Origin: JBFGCT01 sp041581055
GTDB taxonomy: Bacteria > Actinomycetota > Acidimicrobiia > Acidimicrobiales > Ilumatobacteraceae
Assembly: GCA_041581055.1 (NCBI GenBank)
Contig: JBFGCT010000018.1
Coordinates: forward strand, 1 to 35,010
Direction: 5' to 3'
Length of the DNA stretch: 35,010 nucleotides
Made by a program: the position numbers and the translations under genes. The notes under the pieces were generated by a model that was not told the DNA's origin, did not search any database, and saw nothing but the letters and a program-made list of their open reading frames with translations. Every line of letters starts with the position of its first letter. The stretch's first letter is position 1. Positions 17,173 to 23,984 of the stretch are shown one piece after another.

Positions 17173-17231
17173 CAGGCCTCACTCCCCTCGAGCGGCTGGT
17201 TGCGGGCGTCTGGCATCAGGCGTCACTCCCC
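17169..17231. repeat. 19-bp direct repeat carrying ribosome site and TGATG
   Basis: 17169-17187 and 17213-17231 are identical except one base (gcatcaggc[c/g]tcactcccc). On the minus strand each copy contains GGGGAGTGA followed by a TGATG stop-start overlap. The unit between them is a 14-codon ORF. Confidence 0.9.
17172..17216 (-). CDS. 14-codon mini-ORF coupled at both ends
   Basis: ATG at 17216 shares its A with the TGA of the COX1-like gene; the TGA of the mini-ORF shares its A with the ATG of the COX3-like gene. The predicted peptide is MPDARNQPLEGSEA. It is preceded by GGGGAGTGA, a plausible ribosome site. It could be a genuine peptide, a translational relay between the two genes, or only a relic of the local duplication. 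Confidence 0.35.
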   Translation of the reverse strand: MPDARNQPLEGSEA

Positions 17232-18883
17232 ACGGCGGCGGGCGTCTTGAGGTCGAGACCCGGCTCGGCCGAGCGGACGATCGGGACATCGACGTAGTTG
17301 TCCGCCGGCGCCGGCGACGTCGTCGCCCACTCGATCGTCTGGCCGTCCCACGGGTCGTCGACGGCGCTGGCGGCGCTGGCGGCGGCGCGGACAGCCATCG
17401 CGAGCAGGCCGACGAACCCGACGACGGTGAACGCCACCAGGCCGTGACCGGCGACGACCAGGATGTTCCACACCTGCAGATCGGAGTCGTCGTAGACGAG
17501 GCCCGCCGGCTGGTCGAGGAAGCCGGCGACGTAATGCGGGAGGCTCGCCAGCACGGTTCCGACGAACCCGAGCGCGGCGAGGCCGGCCACCTTGCCGGTC
17601 GGCAGCGTGGCGCCCCACAGCTTCGGCGCCCAGTGGGCGATCCCGCCCAACACGCCGAGCACCGAGCCATACGCCACGTACACGAGCGCCGCCTCCTCGA
17701 ACACGGTTCCCTGCAGCCCCATGTCGTCGATCGCGAACAGCGCGTTGCCGAGCATCCCGGTGAACACCATGGAGAACCCGAGGAAGGCGAGGAGGAACGC
17801 GGCACTCACGTTCGGGCGCACCCCCGGCTGCGGGATCGCCAGGAACAGGCCGAGTCCGAGCACGATCGTCATCCCGAGGATCGGCAGCCCGTTGAACAGC
17901 AGGTACGGAACGAGGTCGTCGAACTTGTTGCCCAGGTCGTCGAGGTTGACGCCGGCGCCGGACCACGGCAGCGAGAAGATGTTCTGCTGGGTGACCGCGG
18001 CGAAGGCCGCGAAGGCGACGAGCGCCAGCCCGCCGAAGAACACGCCGCGGGCGGGCGTGCGGCGGCGGAACGTGACCGGCAACAGCTCGACGAACACCCC
18101 GATGGCCGGCACGGCGAGCAAGAACGACGTCGGCTGCGTGAAGACCCACCCGGCCCAGCGCACGATGCCCTCGTTGCCGCCGAACCCGGTGCGGGCGTTG
18201 CGGTGGTCGAGAAAGAGGTAGGCGAGCGTCCCGACGAGGACGGGCAGGACGAGCAGCAGCCCGAGCGAGTACACGAGCACCGACCAGCTGAAGAACGGGA
18301 CGCGGCGCATCGTCATGCCGGGCGAGCGGGTGGTCAGGATCGTCGTGGCCAGCGATCCGGCGGTCGCCGCCAGCCCGAGCGCCATCAGGGCGTGGGCGGC
18401 GATGAAGAGGTCGACCATGTCGCTCTGGCCGCCCGACGTGCCGCCGTCGTTGCCGAGCGCGACGACGGCGAGGACCAGGCCGCCGAACCACATCCACAAG
18501 CCGGCGCCCGCCAGGCGGGGGAAGGCGAGCGCGCGGGCGCCGAGCTGGAGCGGCACCACCGCCACCCCCAACCCGAGCGCGAGCGGCAACATGGCGCCGA
18601 AGATCAGTCCGACCCGCTGGGCGTCGACCAACTGGGCCCACGAGTCGACGGCGAGCAGGCTGTCGGCGCCGTCGACGCGCTCGATCGCGAGCAGGATGTT
18701 GACGGTCACGACGGCGGCCAACCCGAGCAGGCCGCCCCCGAGGTACAGCCGGCCGATCCGCTTGTGGTCGGTCGACGCGAGCCAGTCGGCGAGCGCGTGG
18801 AGGGGGTTGGCGCCGGCCCCGGCGGCGTCGGTGTCGCCCGGCGTGACCGCAGCGGCCTCGGGGCTGGAATCGATGGTGGTCAT
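17216..18883 (-). CDS. Cytochrome c oxidase subunit I-like protein lacking all heme/CuB histidines
   Basis: The 555-residue membrane protein is clearly homologous to CtaD: STDHKRIGRLYL, PLQLGARALAFPRL, RSPGMTMRRVPFFSW, HWAPKLWG and PWDGQTIEWATTSPAPADN line up with the same motifs there. Ungapped local alignment places Gln89 at the helix II His, Gln250 at the CuB His (FTQPTSF for FGHPEVY, so the Tyr is lost), Gln299-Gln300 at the His-His pair, and Leu400 and Ala398 at the two heme His. The D- and K-channel Glu and Lys are not visible. Two new intramembrane histidines appear, His164 (IAAHALMAL) and His480 (VAGHGLVAF). It is too intact to be a pseudogene. It cannot be a standard oxidase; scaffold, regulator or altered cofactor carrier are possible. 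Confidence 0.85.
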   Translation of the reverse strand: MTTIDSSPEAAAVTPGDTDAAGAGANPLHALADWLASTDHKRIGRLYLGGGLLGLAAVVTVNILLAIERVDGADSLLAVDSWAQLVDAQRVGLIFGAMLPLALGLGVAVVPLQLGARALAFPRLAGAGLWMWFGGLVLAVVALGNDGGTSGGQSDMVDLFIAAHALMALGLAATAGSLATTILTTRSPGMTMRRVPFFSWSVLVYSLGLLLVLPVLVGTLAYLFLDHRNARTGFGGNEGIVRWAGWVFTQPTSFLLAVPAIGVFVELLPVTFRRRTPARGVFFGGLALVAFAAFAAVTQQNIFSLPWSGAGVNLDDLGNKFDDLVPYLLFNGLPILGMTIVLGLGLFLAIPQPGVRPNVSAAFLLAFLGFSMVFTGMLGNALFAIDDMGLQGTVFEEAALVYVAYGSVLGVLGGIAHWAPKLWGATLPTGKVAGLAALGFVGTVLASLPHYVAGFLDQPAGLVYDDSDLQVWNILVVAGHGLVAFTVVGFVGLLAMAVRAAASAASAVDDPWDGQTIEWATTSPAPADNYVDVPIVRSAEPGLDLKTPAAVGSDA

Positions 18884-19059
18884 GCGTGGTTCGGGCTCGT
18901 TTGACGGTGTTGGCGATGAGGCATGTGGCGACACGTGCGCCGGAGACGCGCACGACGGCCCGAGACTAGTTGCACGAGCCGGTTTTGACGGAAATCCACA
19001 CGTTTTCGCCCGGCCGGCGGATCGCACGAGCGCACGAACGAGCGGGCGGCGACCACCGG
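18884..19059. other. Gap between ctaB and the COX1-like gene, probable promoter region
   Basis: 176 bp with no ORF. It is relatively AT-rich for this genome around 18965-19010 (tagttgcacgag, ggttttgacgg, aaatccacacg). A minus-strand -10-like TAGTCT lies here, but I see no well-spaced -35. A promoter for the oxidase block is expected; the exact site is not resolved. Confidence 0.3.
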
Positions 19060-20007
19060 CTACAACCCGGAGCGCACGAGAACGTCGACGGTCATCGCGC
19101 CGAACAGCAGGGTGACGTAGGTGATCGAGAAGCCGAACAGCCGCATGCTGTTGGCCGGCGTCGGAGCCCGGCCGAGCGCCACCGTGCCGCCGAGGAACAC
19201 GCCGCCGAGGATCGCCGCCGTGAGGCCGTAGATCCATCCGAGGTCGGCGACGGGGACGAGGGCCAGCGTGGTCACGACGAGCGCCGCGGTGTACCACACC
19301 ATCTGGCGCACCGCCTGGGCGAGCGGGACGACCGACGGCAGCATCGGGACGTCGGCGGCGCGGTAGTCGTCGGCGTACTTGACCGCCAGCGCCCAGAAGT
19401 GCGGGGGCGTCCAGAGGAACATCGCGACGAACAGGAGCACCGGCGTCCAGCTCAACGAGTCGAGCACCGCCGCCCATCCGACGAGCACCGGCATCGCGCC
19501 GGCCGCCCCGCCGATCACGATGTTCTGGCGGCTGGTGCGCTTCAGCCACAACGTGTACACGCCGATGTAGAACCCGGCGGCGCCGAGCGCCAACGACGCG
19601 GCGAGCAGGTTCGCGCCGACCCACAGGACGGCGAACGCGGCGACCAACAGCACGAGCGCGAACACCAGTGCGCCGCGCGGCTGGATCACGCCGGTGACCA
19701 GTGGGCGCGACTGCGTGCGCACCATGATCGCGTCGATGTCGCGGTCGACGTACATGTTGACGGCGTTGGCGCCGCCCGCCGCCAGGGTCCCGCCGATCAG
19801 CGTGACGACCACCAGCCCCCACCGCGGCCACCCGCCCTCGGCGAGCACCATCGTCGGGATGGTCGTGACGAGCAGCAGCTCGATGATCCGCGGCTTGGTC
19901 AGCGCGATGTACGCCCCGAGCACGCTCGTCGGAGTGCGTCGGGGGCCGTGGGCTATCCCGCCCGGCGCCAGCCGGGAGGGAACGATGGGACGACTGCCGA
20001 CGGCCAT
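19060..20007 (-). CDS. ctaB: Protoheme IX farnesyltransferase (heme O synthase)
   Basis: The 315-residue UbiA-family prenyltransferase has seven to nine helices. It starts at ATG 20007 (MAVGSRPIVPSRL), preceded by GATGAGGCG; the frame extends further upstream but is not conserved. The first Asp-rich motif is NAVNMYVDRDIDAIMVRTQSRPL, the CtaB signature that binds farnesyl diphosphate, and the second region reads KYADDYRAADVPMLP. It farnesylates heme b to heme O, the first step to heme A for CtaD. Heme A synthase (ctaA) is not in the window. It sits at the head of the oxidase block and is divergent from clpS. Confidence 0.96.
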   Translation of the reverse strand: MAVGSRPIVPSRLAPGGIAHGPRRTPTSVLGAYIALTKPRIIELLLVTTIPTMVLAEGGWPRWGLVVVTLIGGTLAAGGANAVNMYVDRDIDAIMVRTQSRPLVTGVIQPRGALVFALVLLVAAFAVLWVGANLLAASLALGAAGFYIGVYTLWLKRTSRQNIVIGGAAGAMPVLVGWAAVLDSLSWTPVLLFVAMFLWTPPHFWALAVKYADDYRAADVPMLPSVVPLAQAVRQMVWYTAALVVTTLALVPVADLGWIYGLTAAILGGVFLGGTVALGRAPTPANSMRLFGFSITYVTLLFGAMTVDVLVRSGL

Positions 20008-20130
20008 GATCGCCTCATCGTACGGGTCGGAGGGAGACACGGCCAACGCGGGCGCGGCCACGGCCGCGACCCGCGGCGCCGGCGGGTGAGCCAGGCGTCG
20101 TCGCCCGGCTCGCGGCGCCCGGCGCGACCG

Positions 20131-20165
20131 TTGTGTTTCCGGCGGGTCGCGGCAGACTTGGCCTG
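20131..20165 (+). promoter_or_regulatory. Candidate clpS promoter, possibly leaderless
   Basis: TTGTGT (20131-20136) and CAGACT (20153-20158) are 16 bp apart. Initiation about 7 nt downstream would fall at the GTG start codon at 20165, and no ribosome site is visible before it. This suggests a leaderless mRNA, common in actinobacteria. Confidence 0.4.
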
Positions 20166-20461
20166 TGCCGACGACGCTCGAACCGACCAGGGAGGTCACA
20201 CCCGACGTCGACGACGTCGCGGCGACCGACCGGCCGTGGATCGTGATCGTCTGGAACGACCCGGTCAACCTGATGAGCTACGTCACGTTCGTGTTCCAGA
20301 AGCTGTTCGGCTTCTCGCTCGAGAAGGCGACCGAGCTGATGATGGACGTCCACGAGAAGGGCAAGGCCGTCGTCGCCCGGGCCTCGCGCGAGGAGGCCGA
20401 GATGCACGTCTACCGCCTCCACGAGCACAGCCTGTGGGCGACGATGGAGCAGGATCGATGA
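20165..20461 (+). CDS. clpS: ATP-dependent Clp protease adaptor ClpS
   Basis: The 98-residue protein starts at GTG. It has a flexible N-terminal tail (about 22 residues) and the ClpS core: WIVIVWNDPVNLMSYVTFVF with the N-degron-binding Asn-Asp, then LEKATELMMDVHEKGKAVVA, and the C-terminal strand EEAEMHVYRLHEHSLWATMEQD. It delivers N-end-rule substrates to ClpC/ClpP. The next gene encodes DUF2017, a pairing known from other actinobacteria. Confidence 0.95.
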   Translation: MPTTLEPTREVTPDVDDVAATDRPWIVIVWNDPVNLMSYVTFVFQKLFGFSLEKATELMMDVHEKGKAVVARASREEAEMHVYRLHEHSLWATMEQDR

Positions 20462-20469
20462 CGGCCGGC

Positions 20470-20489
20470 GATGGATGACGATGGATGAC
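20470..20489. repeat. 10-bp tandem duplication before the DUF2017 start
   Basis: GATGGATGAC occurs twice in direct tandem between the clpS stop and the DUF2017 gene, multiplying the candidate ATG codons in this gap. It ends inside the first codons of the next gene (ATG at 20485). Confidence 0.8.
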
Positions 20490-20988
20490 GGCGGAGCGGC
20501 GCGGGGACGTGGCGATGGGTGAGCGCAGCTTCGTCCCGCCGGTGCGCCGCGTCGAGGGCGGCTGGGCGATGTCGTTCGACGATGACGAGCGGGATCTGCT
20601 CGTGCGGCTGATGGGCGAGTTGCGCGGGCTGCTGGCGAGCGAACGGTCGAGCGCGTTGCTGGACCCGCTCTTCCCGACCGTGTATCGCGACGACGCGGCG
20701 AAAGAGGCCGAGTACCAGCGCCTGATGCGCGACGAGCTGGTGTCGAGCCGCCTGGCGGCGATCGACACGGTGCTCGCCACGGTCGGACCGGGCGGTCCGG
20801 CGGTGATCGACGAGGAACAGACGATGGCCTTCATGCAGGCGATCAACGCCGTTCGAATCGTGCTCGGCTCGATGCTCGAGATCGACGAGGACGACGACGA
20901 GCTCGACGACACGCCCGAGCATCACCTGTACACCTTCCTCAGCTGGGTGCTCGAATGGACGGTGCGGGCGTTGTCGCCGAACCGCTGA
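20485..20988 (+). CDS. DUF2017 family protein
   Basis: The product is 167 residues from ATG 20485, or 157 from the ATG at 20515 (MGERSFVPPVRR). Features are FDDDERDLLVRLMGELRGLL, DPLFPTVYRDDAAKEAEYQRLMRDEL, the acidic LEIDEDDDELDD and a Trp-rich end (FLSWVLEWTVRAL). It is a predicted all-helical soluble protein. DUF2017 genes commonly follow clpS in Actinobacteria, suggesting a link to Clp proteolysis, but no biochemical role is established. Confidence 0.85.
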   Translation: MTAERRGDVAMGERSFVPPVRRVEGGWAMSFDDDERDLLVRLMGELRGLLASERSSALLDPLFPTVYRDDAAKEAEYQRLMRDELVSSRLAAIDTVLATVGPGGPAVIDEEQTMAFMQAINAVRIVLGSMLEIDEDDDELDDTPEHHLYTFLSWVLEWTVRALSPNR

Positions 20989-21116
20989 CCGTCGAACCGC
21001 CGACCGCCGACCGCCGACCGCCGGCCGGACGGGCGCCGGCGGTCCGAGTGTTGCGCTCGTGTGACGATCGACTCGAAACGGCAAGATCGCGACGAAGCGC
21101 ACGTTCGCCGTCCTAC

Positions 21117-21152
21117 TGTGAGTGAGATGAGCGCTGTGAGTGAGATGAGCGC
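21117..21152. repeat. Perfect 18-bp tandem repeat upstream of the LuxR regulator
   Basis: TGTGAGTGAGATGAGCGC occurs twice without mismatch, 100 bp before the response regulator start. It lies in the 263-bp gap after DUF2017. An ORF from GTG 21061 to 21255 would read it as VSEMSAVSEMSA and would overlap the regulator start by 4 bp, but its codon use is mixed and it is not claimed as a gene. Confidence 0.85.
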
Positions 21153-21251
21153 GTGTCGCCACCGCGGGAACACCGTCGCGGCCACCGAAGCGGCGCGGTC
21201 GATCTCGGCCCAGGCGGTCACGTTCCGTTTCCCGGCGCGACGGGAGCTCGA

Positions 21252-21890
21252 TTGACACAACGGGCGGTACGAGTCATCCTCGTCGAGGACCACGCGATGG
21301 TGCTCGACGCGATCCGCGAGGCGCTCGCCCAGCGAGCCGAGATCGAGGTGTGCGGGTCGGCGACCTCGTCCCACGAGGCGATCGGACTCCTGACGACGAT
21401 GGCCGCCGACGTCGTCGTCACCGACCTCCAACTCCCCGACGGCCGGGGGACCGACCTCGTCCCGCACGCCAGCCGGGTCCGCCCGCCGATCCCGGTGTTG
21501 CTGATCACCGGCACCGACGACCGAAAGGGCATCGAGGCGGCGCTCTCGTCCGGTTGCGCCGGGTTCGTCAGCAAGACGCAGGGGTTCGGTCAGCTCGTCG
21601 ACGCGGTGCTCGCGGTCGCCAACGGCGCGGCGGTGTTCCCCGCCTCGCTGCTGTCACGCACGCTCGGCGGCGAGCGCGCCACGGGCGAGTCGAACCTGTC
21701 GCGCCGTGAGCTCGAGATCCTCCAGCTGCTGGCGTCGGCCCGATCGGTCCCCGAGATCTCCGCCAGCCTCCACCTGTCGGTGCACACGGTCCGCAATCAC
21801 GTCAAGCAGGTGCTGACCAAGCTCGGCGCCCACTCCCAGCTCGAAGCGGTGGTCCTCGCCGCTCGCCAGGGGCTCGTCGAAATCAGCTGA
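21252..21890 (+). CDS. NarL/LuxR-family response regulator
   Basis: The 212-residue regulator starts at TTG 21252 with GGGAG 8 nt upstream; the longer frame to 21153 adds an unconserved leader. The receiver domain has VEDHAM (acidic metal site), the phosphoacceptor in VVVTDLQLPDGRG, Thr in LLITGTDD and Lys in FVSKTQG. The C-terminal LuxR helix-turn-helix reads LSRRELEILQLLASARSVPEI with VHTVRNHVKQVLTKLGAHSQ. No cognate kinase is adjacent; the neighbouring PAS-GGDEF-EAL gene is convergent with it. Confidence 0.92.
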   Translation: MTQRAVRVILVEDHAMVLDAIREALAQRAEIEVCGSATSSHEAIGLLTTMAADVVVTDLQLPDGRGTDLVPHASRVRPPIPVLLITGTDDRKGIEAALSSGCAGFVSKTQGFGQLVDAVLAVANGAAVFPASLLSRTLGGERATGESNLSRRELEILQLLASARSVPEISASLHLSVHTVRNHVKQVLTKLGAHSQLEAVVLAARQGLVEIS

Positions 21891-21908
21891 CGCGCCGGCG
21901 GCCGCTCG

Positions 21909-23912
21909 TCACGTCACCGAGCCCCGCCGGCGCAGGCGGGTCAGCCCGCTGCGGGCGTCGTCTGCGGTCATGCCCGCCAGCGCCGCGACCTCGTCCTCCG
22001 ACGGCACGTACTGCTCGTCGATCAGCGCCAACCGGCCCCGGGCCCGCAGCACGTCGACGTCCTTCTCGGGGTCGTCGACGCCGACGCCCGGACCGTCGGA
22101 CGGCTCGGCGCGGAGCATCGCCTCGGCGAGCTCGGCGGGGACCGCCGGGGCGATCAAGAACCCCTGGATCCGGTCGCAGCCCATCGCCAGCAACAGCCGA
22201 TGTTGCTCGACCGTCGTCACGCCCTCGGCGACCGTCGTCATGCCGAACGCCGCGCCGAGTTCGATCGCCGCCCGGACGATCGCCGTCGCACCGGTGTCGA
22301 TTCCGACGTTCCGAACGAAGGATCGGTCGATCTTCAGCACGTCGGCGGCGATCCGCTGGAGATGGTGCAGCGACGAGTACCCGGTGCCGAAGTCGTCGAG
22401 CGCGATGCTCGCCCCGAGTTGCCTGACCCGCGCGAGGTCGGCCAGCGCGCACGGCTCGCGCTCGAGCGCGTGGGTCTCGGTCAACTCCAGACAAAGCCCG
22501 GCCGGATCGGCGCCAGACCGGGCGACCTCGTTGTACACACGGCCGGCGAAGTCCCCGTTGCGCAACTGGCGCGCCGACACGTTGAGCGCCAGCGAGGGCG
22601 CGTTCTCCCCGTATCGGCGCTGCCAGCGGGCGAGCTGTGCGCACCCCTGGGCGAGGACGAAGTCGCCGATGTCGACGATCAGGGCCGTTCCCTCGACGGC
22701 CGGGAGGAACTCGCTGGCGCAAACCACTCCGTCGTCGGGATGGTTCCACCGCAGCAGGCCCTCGAACCCGGCGACCCGGCCGCTGTGCGCGTCGCGTATC
22801 GGCTGGTAGTGCAGCGCCAGCTCGTCCGCCGCGAATGCCCGCGCGACGTCGGGCACCAGCCGCAGCCGCTCCCGCGCGTCGTCGCGCCCCGGCGTAGCGT
22901 GGACGACCGGCGACCGGGTGCTTCCGGCGCTCGCCCAGCGGGCGGCGTGCACGAGTTGGTCGACGGAGGCGGCGGCCCCGCGCTCGGGCACGAGGTCGGT
23001 TCTCCCGACGACGAGGCTCAGTTCGACGTGCGGGATCCGCTCGCACAGCGGCTGGTCGGCGAGGGCGGTCAGCTGTTCGGTGAGCTCGTCCAACTCCGTC
23101 GGCGATGTCCCCGGCGCGTTGACGACGACGAACTCACCGGTCTCGCCGACCGCCACGAACGCGCCTGGCGTCACCGTCGTCCGGATCGCTCGCCCGAGCA
23201 TCCGCACGACCGCGTCGGCGTCGTGCGCGCCGTACCGCTCCCGGAGCTCGTCGACGTCGAGCACCTTGGCCATCACCATCTGGGTCCCGCGGGCGGCGTC
23301 GAGGTCGTGCTCGCAGAGCTCGTCGAGGCGGCGCTCGAGCTCGGCGCGGTTCGGCAGCCCCGTCACGGCGTCGTGGGTGGCGACGAAGTCGTATTCGGCC
23401 CGGACGCGATCGAGGTCGCGCTCGGTCTGGACCAGCGCGGTGACGTCGCGAAGCACGACCATCACACCGGTCTGGCCGGCGACCGCGACGGGTTCGAGGC
23501 GTGCTGCCTCGAGCTCGGCCCAGCGGCCGTCGGCGCGCTCGGCGCGGACCCGGACGACGGCCGGCGACCGGGCCGACAAGCCGACCGAGACGTGGGCGAG
23601 GAGGTCGAAGAGGGCGTCGCGGTCGTCGTCGTGCACGAACTCGCTCACCGGCCGGTCGCGCAACTGACGCGCGGGTCGGCCGAGCACGCGCTCGGCGGCG
23701 GGGCTGGCGTAGCCGATCACACCGTCGTCGTCGATGATGACGACGACGTCGGAGGTCGCGCCGAGGGCGGCCGACAGCAGTTGCGACGAGCGGCGGATCT
23801 CTCTGGCACAGAGCACGACAGAACGTTCGCGCTGTCGCTTGACGATATCTTGACCACGCTTCGCCTTCGTGATGATTGCGCTGGGCCAATCTCGATGACC
23901 AAATCGGGTCAA
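21909..23912 (-). CDS. PAS-GGDEF(degenerate)-EAL cyclic-di-GMP protein
   Basis: About 667 residues from a TTG at 23912; the start is uncertain because no ribosome site is visible, and a GTG about 32 codons in is possible. Domains: PAS (about 45-160, VVVIIDDDGVIGYASPAAERVLG), GGDEF (about 175-330) and EAL (about 360-600). The GGDEF motif is GETGEF, so diguanylate cyclase activity is unlikely. The EAL catalytic set is present: Glu in FEGLLRWN, NVSARQL, LELTE, ALDDFGTGYSS, LKIDRSF, AEGV and QGFL. It is probably a phosphodiesterase controlled by PAS and perhaps GTP binding. A C-terminal extension of about 50 residues (EDEVAALAGMTADDARSGL) looks helix-turn-helix-like. Confidence 0.88.
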   Translation of the reverse strand: MTRFGHRDWPSAIITKAKRGQDIVKRQRERSVVLCAREIRRSSQLLSAALGATSDVVVIIDDDGVIGYASPAAERVLGRPARQLRDRPVSEFVHDDDRDALFDLLAHVSVGLSARSPAVVRVRAERADGRWAELEAARLEPVAVAGQTGVMVVLRDVTALVQTERDLDRVRAEYDFVATHDAVTGLPNRAELERRLDELCEHDLDAARGTQMVMAKVLDVDELRERYGAHDADAVVRMLGRAIRTTVTPGAFVAVGETGEFVVVNAPGTSPTELDELTEQLTALADQPLCERIPHVELSLVVGRTDLVPERGAAASVDQLVHAARWASAGSTRSPVVHATPGRDDARERLRLVPDVARAFAADELALHYQPIRDAHSGRVAGFEGLLRWNHPDDGVVCASEFLPAVEGTALIVDIGDFVLAQGCAQLARWQRRYGENAPSLALNVSARQLRNGDFAGRVYNEVARSGADPAGLCLELTETHALEREPCALADLARVRQLGASIALDDFGTGYSSLHHLQRIAADVLKIDRSFVRNVGIDTGATAIVRAAIELGAAFGMTTVAEGVTTVEQHRLLLAMGCDRIQGFLIAPAVPAELAEAMLRAEPSDGPGVGVDDPEKDVDVLRARGRLALIDEQYVPSEDEVAALAGMTADDARSGLTRLRRRGSVT

Positions 23913-23984
23913 TAGGGGGCTTGCGTGACAGATCGATGGCGATCGGCGATCAGTTCCGGCGCCCTGCGTGGTCGTCGCGCGCGG

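Noticed and set aside
17216..18883. COX1-like gene as a pseudogene
   Set aside because: The frame is intact over 555 codons, structural motifs are kept and it is coupled to its neighbours, so decay is unlikely.
21061..21255. 64-residue ORF overlapping the LuxR regulator start by 4 bp
   Set aside because: Mixed codon use, contains the tandem repeat, no ribosome site and no domain; kept only as a note.
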